Made by a program: the position numbers and the translations under genes | In this document: positions 12,810-22,381 of the stretch, piece by piece | How the letters are laid out: each line of letters opens with the position of its first letter | Numbering within the stretch: the stretch's first letter is position 1 | The notes under the pieces: generated by a model | Databases searched by the model: none | Told to the model about the DNA's origin: nothing | Seen by the model: the letters and a program-made list of their open reading frames with translations, nothing else | Source: Kiritimatiellia bacterium | GTDB lineage: Bacteria; Verrucomicrobiota; Kiritimatiellia; SLAD01 | NCBI GenBank assembly: GCA_007128275.1 | Contig: SKXR01000263.1 | Coordinates: forward strand, 1 to 22,381 | Length of the DNA: 22,381 bases | Reading direction: 5' to 3'

Positions 12810-15800
12810 ATGGCAGAGAGAATTAATTACGGGAAACTTCCACATGTCGTAGATATTCCGGATCTCATCGAGATTCAGACGGCGTCCTACAAGGATTTCC
12901 TACAAAAGGACGTTTCTCCATCCAGACGGAAAGCCGTCGGTTTGCAGGCCGTATTCAAGGAAGTGTTCCCGATCGAAAGTTACGACGGGCAATACACGCT
13001 GGATTTCGTGAAATACGAGATTCAGGATCCGAAGATGTCCGCGCTGGAATGCATTCGCGAGGCGTTGTCCTACGCCGCCCCGCTGTATATCACGCTGCGG
13101 TTGAAAGACGGCGAAGAGGTCCGTGAAGAAGAAGTCTATCTCGGGGAGATCCCCTTGATGACCGAGCAGGGCTCCTTTGTGATCAACGGCGCCGAGCGGG
13201 TGGTCGTCAGTCAGTTGCACCGGTCTCCGGGCATCTGCTACGAGCAGTCCCTGCACGCCAACGGATCGGTGTTGTATTCGTTCCGGATCATTCCCGACCG
13301 CGGTTCGTGGGTGGAAGTGCAGTTCGATACGTCGGACATGATCTACATGTACCTCGATCGCCAGCGCCGCCGTCGCAAGTTTCTCGCGACGACGCTGTTG
13401 CGCGCGCTGGGTTATGGCACGGACGAAGAGTTGCTCGGATTGTACTACCAGTTCGAGTCGCTGTCGTTGAAAGACACGATTCCGGATGAAAAGATCGATT
13501 TCCGCGTGACCCGCGCCGATGTCATCGACGGGGATTCGCAGTCGATTCTGGCCCGTAAATTCGAGCCGGTGACCCGCGAACTGCTTAAGCAGATGAAGTC
13601 GGCCGGTTTCAAGAAGCTGGAAGTGGTGAACGTGTCTTGGGACGAGGGCATTTTCCTGAAGAGTGTCCAGAAGGACACCGCGAGCTCGACGGAAGAGGCG
13701 TTGAAAGACATCTATCAGAAGCTGCGTCCGGGCGATCCGGCCACCGTGTCCAACGCGAAGCAGTTGATCAAACGCACGTTCTTCGACGAACGCCGCTACG
13801 ATCTCGGGCGGGTAGGCCGCTATAAGATCCTGCAGAAACTCGGCTTGGATAAGAACAACGATTCGCGCGTGTTGAGCGAAGAAGATCTCATCGCGGCGTT
13901 CAAGTATCTGATCAGCCTGCGCATGGGCGAGGGGTCGATCGACGATATCGACCATCTCGGCAGCCGTCGCATTCGTACGGTCGGCGAGTTGCTGGAGAAC
14001 CAGTGCCGCGTGGGCCTGGCCCGTACCGAACGTCTGGTCAAGGAGCGCATGACGATCTTTGATTCGACGGTTGAGAAGCTGACGCCGCAGAAGTTGATCA
14101 ATCCGAAGGCGTTGTCGGCGGTCATCAAGGATTTCTTTGGCCGCAGCCAGCTCTGTCAGTTCATGGATCAGACGAATCCGCTGTCGGAACTGACGCACAA
14201 GCGCCGCTTGAGCGCCTTGGGACCGGGCGGACTGAGCCGCGAACGCGCCGGCTTCGAAGTGCGCGACGTGCACTCCAGTCATTACGGGCGTATTTGTCCG
14301 ATTGAAACCCCGGAAGGTCCGAACATCGGGCTCATCTCCTCCATGAGCACGTATGCGCGGGTCAACGAGTTCGGTTTCATCGAAACCCCGTACCGCAAGG
14401 CCGACAAGGGCCGGGTCAGCGATGAAGTGCTGTATCTGAGCGCCGACGAGGAAGAGAAGTACGTCATTGCGCAGGCCAACGCGCCCCTCGACGAGAAGGG
14501 CCGTTTTGTGCGCGACACCGTACTGGTGCGTTATCGCGGCGACTTCCTGGAAGTGCCGAAAGACCGCGTGGATTTCATGGACGTCTCGCCTAAACAGCTT
14601 GTGAGTGTGGCGGCCAGCCTGATCCCGTTCCTCGAGCACGACGATGCGAACCGCGCGTTGATGGGTTCGAACATGATGCGTCAATCCGTGCCCCTGATGA
14701 TTTCGGAGCGCCCGTATGTGGCGACGGGGATCGAAGGCAAGGTCGCGGAAGATTCCGGCGTTTTGATTTCGTCCCGGGAAGCCGGCAAAGTGGCCAAGGT
14801 CACCGCCGACATGATTATTGTGTCCAAGACGGGGGATCTGCCGACAAAGAAGACGCCGGCGGACGAGTATCAGTCGTATGATTTACGCAAGTTCATGCGT
14901 TCCAATGCGGGCACGTGTTTCAATCAGCGGCCGATCGTGAAGCTGGGCCAGAAGGTCAAGAAAGGCGAGGTGCTTGCGGACGGTCCGGGGACGGATCAGG
15001 GCGAATTGGCGTTGGGCCGGAATGTGCTTGTTGCGTTCATGCCTTGGTGCGGATACAACTTTGAGGACGCCATCCTGATCAGCGAAAAGATGGTGAAGGA
15101 TGATTATTACACCTCGATCCATATTGAGGAATTTGAATGCGGCGCGCGCGACACGAAGTTGGGTCCCGAGGAAATCACGCGGGACATCCCGAATGTGGGC
15201 GACGAGGCGTTGCATGATTTGGATTCCGGCGGGGTGATTCGCGTCGGCGCGGAAGTGAAGCCCGGCGATATTCTGGTCGGCAAGATCACGCCGAAGAGCG
15301 AGACGGAGCTGGCGCCGGAAGAGCGTTTGTTGCGGGCCATCTTCGGTGAGAAAGCCGCCGATGTGCGGGATACTTCGTTGACGGTGCCGAGCGGCGTGGA
15401 CGGGATTGTGATGGACGTGAAAGTGTCGTCGCGCAATCCGGTGGCGCGCACGTCGATGACCGCCACGGAGAAGCGCAAGCAGCTGAAGCAGTTGACCGAT
15501 GATTACAAGACTCGCAAACAGCAGTTGCACGACGATCTGACCGAAGCGATGAGCAACATCCTGCTGGGCGAGAAGATTCCGCTGGACGTGGTGGATGTGG
15601 AGACGGGCGAGATCATCATTCCGGCCAACCGGAAGATCACCAAGACCCTGCTTCGCAAGCTGGCTGCGGCGCACGATCATATTGAGATCGATCCCAGTCC
15701 GATTCAGATCAAGATCACGGGCATCATTCACGAATTCAGCGCGCGGTTTGCGGAGCTGGAAGAGGAGAACGAGCGTTCCTTGGAACGGCTGGAGACCGGC

Positions 15801-16556
15801 GACGAGATCGATCAGGGCATCATCAAGCAGGTCAAGGTTTACGTGGCCAGCAAGCGCAAGCTTGCGGTGGGCGACAAGATGGCGGGTCGCCACGGCAACA
15901 AGGGCGTCATTGCCCGGATCATGCCCGAGGCGGACATGCCGTTCCTGCCGGACGGGACGCCGGTGGAAATCGTGTTGAACCCGTTGGGCGTGCCTTCGCG
16001 CATGAACGTGGGGCAGGTATTGGAGACGCATTTGGGTTGGGCCTGCGAAAAGCTCGGACTGCATGCGGCGACGCCGGTGTTCGACGGGATCTCCGAAGAG
16101 CGCATCTGGGAAATGATGAAAGAGGCGGGTTTGCCGGAGAAAGGCAAGTCGGTCTTGTACGACGGCCGCACGGGCGAGCCGTTCGATCAGAAAGTCGTGG
16201 TGGGCAAGATTTACATGCTCAAACTGCACCATCTGGTCAGCGACAAGATTCACGCGCGCGCCGTGGGGCCGTACTCGCTCGTTACGCAACAGCCGCTGGG
16301 CGGCAAGGCGCAGTATGGCGGTCAGCGGTTCGGCGAAATGGAAGTGTGGGCCATGGAAGCCTACGGGGCGGCCTACGCGTTACAGGAACTGTTGACGGTC
16401 AAGAGCGATGACTTGTTGGGCCGGACGCAGATCTACGAGTCGATTGTGAAGGGTGAGAACACGCTGGAAGCCGGTGTGCCGGAGTCGTTCAACGTGCTCC
16501 TGAAGGAAATGCAGAGCCTGGTGCTCGACATGCGGATCCATCGAAGTACGGATTGA
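12810..16556 (+). CDS. rpoB: DNA-directed RNA polymerase subunit beta
   Basis: This is the 1248-residue catalytic beta subunit. The rifampicin pocket is at about 444-470 (GRSQLCQFMDQTNPLSELTH...), followed by KRRLSALGPGGLSRERAGFEVRDVH and IETPEGPNIGLI. GYNFEDAI (748-755) is the conserved active-site segment. The C-terminal region carries KMAGRHGNKGVI, GGKAQYGGQRFGEMEVWAMEAYGAA and the closing LLKEMQSL helix. It is shorter than the 1342-residue E. coli protein, consistent with fewer lineage-specific insertions. In the rifampicin region, the positions equal to E. coli D516, H526 and S531 are unchanged, while S508, S512 and N518 are Arg, Cys and Thr. A modest ribosome site (aaggtg) precedes the ATG; rpoC follows after a short gap. 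Confidence 0.99.
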   Translation: MAERINYGKLPHVVDIPDLIEIQTASYKDFLQKDVSPSRRKAVGLQAVFKEVFPIESYDGQYTLDFVKYEIQDPKMSALECIREALSYAAPLYITLRLKDGEEVREEEVYLGEIPLMTEQGSFVINGAERVVVSQLHRSPGICYEQSLHANGSVLYSFRIIPDRGSWVEVQFDTSDMIYMYLDRQRRRRKFLATTLLRALGYGTDEELLGLYYQFESLSLKDTIPDEKIDFRVTRADVIDGDSQSILARKFEPVTRELLKQMKSAGFKKLEVVNVSWDEGIFLKSVQKDTASSTEEALKDIYQKLRPGDPATVSNAKQLIKRTFFDERRYDLGRVGRYKILQKLGLDKNNDSRVLSEEDLIAAFKYLISLRMGEGSIDDIDHLGSRRIRTVGELLENQCRVGLARTERLVKERMTIFDSTVEKLTPQKLINPKALSAVIKDFFGRSQLCQFMDQTNPLSELTHKRRLSALGPGGLSRERAGFEVRDVHSSHYGRICPIETPEGPNIGLISSMSTYARVNEFGFIETPYRKADKGRVSDEVLYLSADEEEKYVIAQANAPLDEKGRFVRDTVLVRYRGDFLEVPKDRVDFMDVSPKQLVSVAASLIPFLEHDDANRALMGSNMMRQSVPLMISERPYVATGIEGKVAEDSGVLISSREAGKVAKVTADMIIVSKTGDLPTKKTPADEYQSYDLRKFMRSNAGTCFNQRPIVKLGQKVKKGEVLADGPGTDQGELALGRNVLVAFMPWCGYNFEDAILISEKMVKDDYYTSIHIEEFECGARDTKLGPEEITRDIPNVGDEALHDLDSGGVIRVGAEVKPGDILVGKITPKSETELAPEERLLRAIFGEKAADVRDTSLTVPSGVDGIVMDVKVSSRNPVARTSMTATEKRKQLKQLTDDYKTRKQQLHDDLTEAMSNILLGEKIPLDVVDVETGEIIIPANRKITKTLLRKLAAAHDHIEIDPSPIQIKITGIIHEFSARFAELEEENERSLERLETGDEIDQGIIKQVKVYVASKRKLAVGDKMAGRHGNKGVIARIMPEADMPFLPDGTPVEIVLNPLGVPSRMNVGQVLETHLGWACEKLGLHAATPVFDGISEERIWEMMKEAGLPEKGKSVLYDGRTGEPFDQKVVVGKIYMLKLHHLVSDKIHARAVGPYSLVTQQPLGGKAQYGGQRFGEMEVWAMEAYGAAYALQELLTVKSDDLLGRTQIYESIVKGENTLEAGVPESFNVLLKEMQSLVLDMRIHRSTD

Positions 16557-16582
16557 GGCGACGGCGAACGATTTAATTGAAT

Positions 16583-16587
16583 GGAGG
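16583..16587 (+). promoter_or_regulatory. Ribosome site that favours a TTG start for rpoC
   Basis: GGAGG lies 8 nt before an in-frame TTG at 16596. It overlaps the alternative ATG at 16581, which has only AT-rich sequence (atttaattga) upstream and no ribosome site of its own. This supports TTG as the true start of rpoC. Confidence 0.7.
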
Positions 16588-16595
16588 ACAGGACA

Positions 16596-19500
16596 TTGGA
16601 ACACAGCGATGCGGCAAACATATTAGGCGTTGAATCCGATACCGGCCATGATTACGCCAGCATCACGCTGGCCTCTCCGGAGACCGTGCGTTCATGGTCA
16701 TACGGGGAAGTCAAGAATCCGGAGACGATCAACTACCGTACGTTCAAGCCCGAAAAAGGCGGCTTGTTCTGCGAGCGTATTTTCGGCCCGACGAAGGACT
16801 GGGAGTGCGCCTGCGGCAAGTACAAGCGCATTAAGCACAAAGGCGTGGTCTGCGACCGTTGCGGCGTGGAAGTGACCTTGGCGCGGGTACGGCGTGAACG
16901 CATGGGGCATATCGAATTGGCCGTGCCGGTTTCGCACATTTGGTTCTTCAAGTGCACGCCGAGCCGGATGGGGCTGGTGCTGGATATGACCGCGCGGGCG
17001 TTGGAACGCGTCTTGTACTATGAGGATTATATCGTCGTCGATCCCGGCGACACGCCGCTGCAGCAGAAGCAGTTGCTCAGCGAGCTCGAATACCGCGAAG
17101 CCCAGGACAAGTATGGCGATGCGTTTGTCGCCAAGATGGGCGCCGAGGGCGTCGCCGAATTGATGAAGGAAATCGATCTCGAGAAGACATTGACCGAGAT
17201 CGAAACCGAGATGGAAGGCACGCGCAGCAAGCAGACCAAGACCAAGTTGACGAAGCGCATCAAGGTCATCGACGGTTTTCGTCAGAGCAAGACCCGTCCG
17301 GAATGGATGATTCTCGAGGTGTTGCCGGTGATTCCGCCCGATCTGCGTCCGTTGGTCCCGTTGGAAGGCGGCCGATTCGCGACCTCCGACCTGAACGATC
17401 TCTATCGCCGTGTGATCAACCGTAACAATCGGTTGAAAAACCTGCTTTCCCTGAAGACGCCGGATGTGATCATCCGGAACGAGAAACGCATGTTGCAGGA
17501 AGCCGTGGACGCGTTGTTCGACAATGGTCGGCACGGACGTGCGGTGACCGGCGCGGGCAACCGCCCGCTCAAGTCGTTGAGCGATATGTTGAAAGGCAAG
17601 CAGGGGCGTTTCCGCCAGAACCTGCTCGGCAAGCGCGTGGATTATTCGGGCCGGTCGGTCATTGTGATCGGGCCGGAACTGGAAATGCATCAGTGCGGGT
17701 TGCCGAAAAAGATGGCCCTGGTCCTGTTTGAGCCGTTCATCATCCGCCGTCTCAAGGAAATGAGCGTGGTGCACACCGTGCGCAGCGCCAAGAAGATGAT
17801 CGAACGCGAAGCCGACGAGGTCTGGGACATTCTGGAAGAGGTGACGCAGGGGCACACGGTCATGTTGAACCGCGCGCCGACCTTGCACCGTTTGGGCATC
17901 CAATCGTTCGAGCCGGTGTTGATCGAAGGCGAAGCCATTCGCGTTCACCCGCTTGTGTGTACGGCATACAATGCGGACTTTGACGGCGACCAGATGGCCG
18001 TGCACGTGCCGCTGTCGATCGAGGCGCAAATGGAATCGCGCCTGTTGATGCTGGCGCCGAACAACATCTTCTCCCCGTCGAGCGGACGGCCGATCACGAC
18101 GCCCTCGCAGGACATCGCGTTGGGCATCTACTATTTGACCACCGAGTCGCAGACGGATCGTATCGCCGGGCGCAAGAAGGTGGACAAGTCCAAGAAAGAA
18201 GAACCGCAGCGGCTGCCGATTCTGGTTGATCCGGCGGAAGTGCAGACGGCCTATATCGAGGGGGCGTTGGGCATTCACGATCGGATCCGATTCAAGAACC
18301 CGGATCACGGGCGCGAAACCCTGCACGGCAAGAAAGACGACTCCGTCATTACGACCACGGTGGGTCGCGTGTTTTTCAACGAAATCTGGCCGGAGCAGAT
18401 GGGCTTCATCAACATGATTGTCGGCAAGAAGGCCATGGAGCGGTTGATCGAGGAGTGTTACCGGTTAGCCGGCCAGGATGAAACCGTCCGGATGTTGGAC
18501 CGCTTGAAGGAGCTCGGGTTCGAACACGCTACGCTCGCCGGCATATCCGTCGGTATCGGGGACATGGCGATCCCGGACGAGAAGGCCGGGATCATTGCGC
18601 ACGCCCGCAAGACGATTGCGGAAGTGGAAGCGCAGTACCGGAAGGGCGTGATCACCGACGGCGAACGCTACAACAAGATCATCGATATCTGGACCCATGC
18701 GACGGACGAGATTTCCAACGTCATGTATCGCAAGATGGAATACAACGATAACAAGGATTATCTGAATCCCATCTTCATCATGGTGGATTCCGGCGCGCGC
18801 GGCAGCAAGCAGCAGATCCGTCAGTTGGCGGGGATGCGCGGCCTGATGGCCCGGCCTTCCGGCGAAATTATCGAGCGCCCGATTTTGTCGAACTTCCGTG
18901 AAGGGTTGAGTGTGCTGGAATACTTCATCAGCACGCACGGCGCCCGGAAAGGGTTGGCCGATACCGCGCTGAAGACGGCGGATTCGGGGTATCTGACCCG
19001 CAAACTCGTCGACGTCGCGCAGGACATTATTGTGTATGAGCAGGATTGCCATACGCTCAACGGCATTGAGATCAAGGCGATTTATGAAGGCGACGAGGAA
19101 CTCGTTCCGTTGGAGTCCCGTATTGTCGGCCGGACGGCGCTGGACGATATTCGTGATCCGTTGACCAAGGAGATCATCGTGGCTGCGGGGCAGGAGATCG
19201 ACGAAACCGCGGCCGGCTTGATCGGCAAGGCCGGCTTCGAATCCCTGCGTATCCGCAGCATCCTGACCTGCGAAACGCGTCACGGCTGCTGTGCGAAGTG
19301 CTACGGGCGCAACCCCGCCACGGGCAACATCGTGGCCTTGGGCGAACCGGTCGGTATTATCGCCGCGCAGTCCATCGGGGAACCGGGCACGCAGTTAACG
19401 ATGCGTACCTTCCACATCGGCGGTACCGCCAGCTCGATCTTCAAGCAGCCGCAGATTGTTTCGAAACATAACGGCATTGTGCATCACCATGAATTGCGCA

Positions 19501-20756
19501 CCGTGGCGGCCCTCGACGGCAGTTTGATCGCGCTGAACAAGAACGGCGTCATCGGGATTTACGATGCGGAAGGCCGGGAATTGGAACGGCATACGATCGT
19601 CATCGGCGCCGTGATCACGGTTCCGGACGGCGGCACGGTCAAGAAGGGCGAGAGCTTCTGCAAATGGGATCCGTATAACGTGCCGATTTTGGCCGAGCAA
19701 CGCGGGTTGGTGCAGTTCCATGATTTCATCGAAGGCGTCACCGTACGCAAGGAGATGGATGAGTCCACCGGTCTCGAGGGCACGGTGGTCATGGAGCACA
19801 AGGAAGACTTGCATCCGCAGATCGTCATCAAGGATCCGGACACGAAGGAAGTGGTCCATTACTATTCGATTCCGGCGGGCGCGCACGTGATGGCGGGCGC
19901 CGATACGGTGGTGCCTGCGGGGTCCCTGCTGGCCAAGACGCCGCGCAAAGTGTCTCGTACGAAGGACATCACCGGCGGTCTGCCGCGGGTGGCCGAGTTG
20001 TTCGAGGCGCGCCGTCCGAAAGACGCCGCGGAGATCGCCAAGATCGACGGCGTGGTGGAGTTCGGCGGCATTGCCCGCGGCAAGCGACGCATTCTTGTGC
20101 GCGACACCGTGACGAACGAGGAAGAGGAGCATTTGGTGCCGATGGGTCGGCATATCGTCGTCTTCCAAGGCGATCACGTGCGCAAGGGCCAACAGTTGAC
20201 CGAAGGTCCGGTGGTCCCGCAGGAAATTCTCGAAGTGTGCGGTCCTCAGGAATTACAGGAACATTTGGTGAACGAAGTGCAGCAGGTCTACCGTCTGCAG
20301 GGCGTGGAAATCAACGACAAGCACATTGAAATTATCGTGCATCAGATGTTGCGCAAAGTACGGATTACCGAGCCGGGCGATACCCAGTTCATCTGGGGCG
20401 AGCAAGTGGAGCGGTACCTGTTCCAGGAGGAAAACCAGAAGGCGATGGGCGAAGGGAAACGTCCGGCGGAAGCGACGCCGGTCCTGCTCGGCATCACCAA
20501 GGCGGCTCTGGAGACCGAGAGTTTCATTTCTGCGGCGTCTTTCCAGGACACCACGCGCGTCTTGACCGACGCGGCGGCGTTGGGTCGGATCGACAACCTG
20601 CGCGGCTTCAAGGAAAACGTGATTATGGGGCATCTCATTCCCGCCGGGACCGGGTTCCACATGTATCGCAATATCAAGTTGGTGCCGCTGGCGGAACCGA
20701 TTACCGCCGAGGAATTATTGGGCGAGGATTTCCTGGAGGAGAAGAAATCGTCCTGA
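16596..20756 (+). CDS. rpoC: DNA-directed RNA polymerase subunit beta'
   Basis: This is the beta' subunit, 1386 residues from the TTG at 16596 or 1391 from the ATG at 16581. The TTG is preferred because GGAGG sits 8 nt before it. The N-terminal zinc site is Cys71, Cys73, Cys86 and Cys89. The catalytic NADFDGD is at 459-465, with the three Mg-binding aspartates 461, 463 and 465. The second zinc site combines the Cys of YEQDCHT with those of TCETRHGCCAKCYGR. The bridge-helix/trigger-loop region contains IIAAQSIGEPGTQLTMRTFHIGG. The C-terminus retains HQMLRKVRITEPGDTQFIWGEQVER. It is complete, with no frameshift or intein. Confidence 0.99.
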   Translation: MEHSDAANILGVESDTGHDYASITLASPETVRSWSYGEVKNPETINYRTFKPEKGGLFCERIFGPTKDWECACGKYKRIKHKGVVCDRCGVEVTLARVRRERMGHIELAVPVSHIWFFKCTPSRMGLVLDMTARALERVLYYEDYIVVDPGDTPLQQKQLLSELEYREAQDKYGDAFVAKMGAEGVAELMKEIDLEKTLTEIETEMEGTRSKQTKTKLTKRIKVIDGFRQSKTRPEWMILEVLPVIPPDLRPLVPLEGGRFATSDLNDLYRRVINRNNRLKNLLSLKTPDVIIRNEKRMLQEAVDALFDNGRHGRAVTGAGNRPLKSLSDMLKGKQGRFRQNLLGKRVDYSGRSVIVIGPELEMHQCGLPKKMALVLFEPFIIRRLKEMSVVHTVRSAKKMIEREADEVWDILEEVTQGHTVMLNRAPTLHRLGIQSFEPVLIEGEAIRVHPLVCTAYNADFDGDQMAVHVPLSIEAQMESRLLMLAPNNIFSPSSGRPITTPSQDIALGIYYLTTESQTDRIAGRKKVDKSKKEEPQRLPILVDPAEVQTAYIEGALGIHDRIRFKNPDHGRETLHGKKDDSVITTTVGRVFFNEIWPEQMGFINMIVGKKAMERLIEECYRLAGQDETVRMLDRLKELGFEHATLAGISVGIGDMAIPDEKAGIIAHARKTIAEVEAQYRKGVITDGERYNKIIDIWTHATDEISNVMYRKMEYNDNKDYLNPIFIMVDSGARGSKQQIRQLAGMRGLMARPSGEIIERPILSNFREGLSVLEYFISTHGARKGLADTALKTADSGYLTRKLVDVAQDIIVYEQDCHTLNGIEIKAIYEGDEELVPLESRIVGRTALDDIRDPLTKEIIVAAGQEIDETAAGLIGKAGFESLRIRSILTCETRHGCCAKCYGRNPATGNIVALGEPVGIIAAQSIGEPGTQLTMRTFHIGGTASSIFKQPQIVSKHNGIVHHHELRTVAALDGSLIALNKNGVIGIYDAEGRELERHTIVIGAVITVPDGGTVKKGESFCKWDPYNVPILAEQRGLVQFHDFIEGVTVRKEMDESTGLEGTVVMEHKEDLHPQIVIKDPDTKEVVHYYSIPAGAHVMAGADTVVPAGSLLAKTPRKVSRTKDITGGLPRVAELFEARRPKDAAEIAKIDGVVEFGGIARGKRRILVRDTVTNEEEEHLVPMGRHIVVFQGDHVRKGQQLTEGPVVPQEILEVCGPQELQEHLVNEVQQVYRLQGVEINDKHIEIIVHQMLRKVRITEPGDTQFIWGEQVERYLFQEENQKAMGEGKRPAEATPVLLGITKAALETESFISAASFQDTTRVLTDAAALGRIDNLRGFKENVIMGHLIPAGTGFHMYRNIKLVPLAEPITAEELLGEDFLEEKKSS

Positions 20757-20833
20757 GAAGGGAAATCAACGGTTGAACCGAAGGCGCCTGTGATGCTACG
20801 TTCTGCCACTTCTGTTAGGAAAGAGAGACTATT

Positions 20834-21208
20834 ATGCCGACGATCAATCAATTAGTGAATAAAGGGCGACGACCGCTGCGCAAGAAGAATAAATCTCCTG
20901 CGTTGTCCCGTTGTCCGCAGCGGCGGGGCGTGTGTCTTCAGGTGAAGACGCAGACTCCCAAGAAACCGAACTCGGCCCTGCGAAAAGTCGCCCGTGTGCG
21001 TCTGACCAACGGCTTTGAAGTGACGGCGTATATCCCGGGCGAAGGACACAACCTCCAGGAGCATAGCATGGTGCTGGTGCGGGGCGGTCGTGTGAAGGAT
21101 TTGCCGGGCGTGCGGTATCACATCGTGCGTGGTGCGTTGGACAGTCTCGGGGTGGACGGGCGTAAACGGGGACGTTCCAAATACGGGGCCAAATCGCCCA
21201 AGGCGTGA
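20834..21208 (+). CDS. rpsL: Small ribosomal subunit protein uS12
   Basis: This 124-residue uS12 sits at the decoding centre and opens the str operon genes. Core motifs are intact: CPQRRGVC, TPKKPNSALRK (41-51), GEGHNLQEHS and GGRVKDLPGVRYH. The lysines equivalent to E. coli Lys43 and Lys88 are present, so no classical streptomycin-resistance substitution is seen; the Asp after the second lysine is the usual methylthiolation position. A purine-rich ribosome site (aggaaagagag) precedes the ATG. The 77-bp gap after rpoC has a small CGGTT/AACCG inverted repeat but no clear terminator, so read-through from rpoC is likely. Confidence 0.98.
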   Translation: MPTINQLVNKGRRPLRKKNKSPALSRCPQRRGVCLQVKTQTPKKPNSALRKVARVRLTNGFEVTAYIPGEGHNLQEHSMVLVRGGRVKDLPGVRYHIVRGALDSLGVDGRKRGRSKYGAKSPKA

Positions 21209-21220
21209 GGATAGGGAATT

Positions 21221-21691
21221 ATGGCAAGAAGACGTAGTGCAGTTAAACGACCGATACAGCGCGACGCGCGCTATCAAAGCCCCTTGATTGGACGCTTTGT
21301 GAGTCACATGATGAGCAAAGGCAAGAAGGCCACCGCGCAGAAGATTATCTACAGCGCGCTCGACGAGATTCATGAGGAGACCAAGGAAGATCCCATTTCG
21401 TTTGTGGAGCGGGCCTTGGACAATGTGCGGCCCCGTCTGGAAGTGAAGTCGCGGCGCGTCGGCGGTGCGACCTATCAGGTGCCCATCGAAGTCAGTGATG
21501 ATCGGCAGATCGCATTGGCCTTGCGGTGGATTATCCAATTTTCCCGTTCTCGCAAGGGCGTGCCGATGGCGCGCGCGCTGGCGATCGAACTGATGGATGC
21601 CCACAAGAACCAGGGCGCCGCCGTCAAGAAGCGGGAAGACACCTTCAAAATGGCGCAGGCCAACCGCGCCTTCGCCCATTACCGGTGGTAA
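21221..21691 (+). CDS. rpsG: Small ribosomal subunit protein uS7
   Basis: This 156-residue uS7 nucleates assembly of the 30S head and in E. coli represses str operon translation. It begins MARRRSAVKRPIQRDARYQSPLIGRFVSHMM and has the conserved VERALDNVRPRLEVKSRRVGGATYQVPIEV core and the FKMAQANRAFAHYRW end. Length is typical. It starts 12 bp after rpsL with a purine-rich ribosome site (aggataggga). Confidence 0.98.
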   Translation: MARRRSAVKRPIQRDARYQSPLIGRFVSHMMSKGKKATAQKIIYSALDEIHEETKEDPISFVERALDNVRPRLEVKSRRVGGATYQVPIEVSDDRQIALALRWIIQFSRSRKGVPMARALAIELMDAHKNQGAAVKKREDTFKMAQANRAFAHYRW

Positions 21692-21710
21692 TAAATCCCT
21701 TGAATCGTCA

Positions 21711-22381
<671 letters not shown>

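Noticed and set aside
16698..18326. 542-codon open frame antisense to rpoC (and a 468-codon one antisense to rpoB at 14883-16289)
   Set aside because: These are shadows of strongly conserved polymerase genes with no protein-like features of their own.

Overview
The window looks like a chromosomal housekeeping segment from a GC-rich, Gram-negative bacterium, most likely of the PVC superphylum on the Verrucomicrobiota / Kiritimatiellota / Lentisphaerota side. The grounds are: a small protein at 6670-7101 resembling the Minf_1886 family, which I know only from Planctomycetes and Verrucomicrobia relatives; an outer-membrane-type beta-barrel protein with a signal peptide at 2520-3164; an EF-Tu whose switch I loop departs from the usual bacterial form; and many short dispersed repeats in the gaps. 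The phylum is an inference, not a demonstration.

Left part (1-7101): a leftward tRNA-Gly(GCC) with its own promoter lies divergent to a rightward DinG/XPD-type iron-sulfur DNA helicase. A heptamer tandem array (ACACCCG x8) sits right at the helicase start. A small outer membrane protein gene with a good promoter follows. Three leftward genes come next: a DUF1844-like protein, and a two-gene unit in which a Minf_1886-family gene is followed after one base by a secreted M16 zinc protease with one active and one degenerate half. Two perfect 22-bp palindromes lie in the gaps around the DUF1844-like gene.

Middle (7102-8190): about 800 bp with no convincing gene but several small repeats, a possible promoter, tRNA-Thr(GGT), and a long imperfect hairpin just before tuf.

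Right part (8191-22381): one long rightward translation/transcription cluster: tuf, tRNA-Trp(CCA), secE, nusG, rplK, rplA, rplJ, rplL, rpoB, rpoC, rpsL, rpsG and fusA (cut by the window end). It joins the secE-nusG / L11-L1 / L10-L12 / beta-beta' block to the str operon. Elongation factors, the translocon subunit SecE, the elongation regulator NusG, the L1 and L12 stalks and the core polymerase are thus made together. A hairpin between rplL and rpoB is placed like the classical attenuator.

I found no insertion sequence, prophage, CRISPR array or defence system. The points most worth a second look are the EF-Tu switch I variant, the heptad-phased repeat elements that abut the starts of the helicase gene and rplK, the apparent absence of a Shine-Dalgarno site at rplK, and the coupled Minf_1886/M16 pair.
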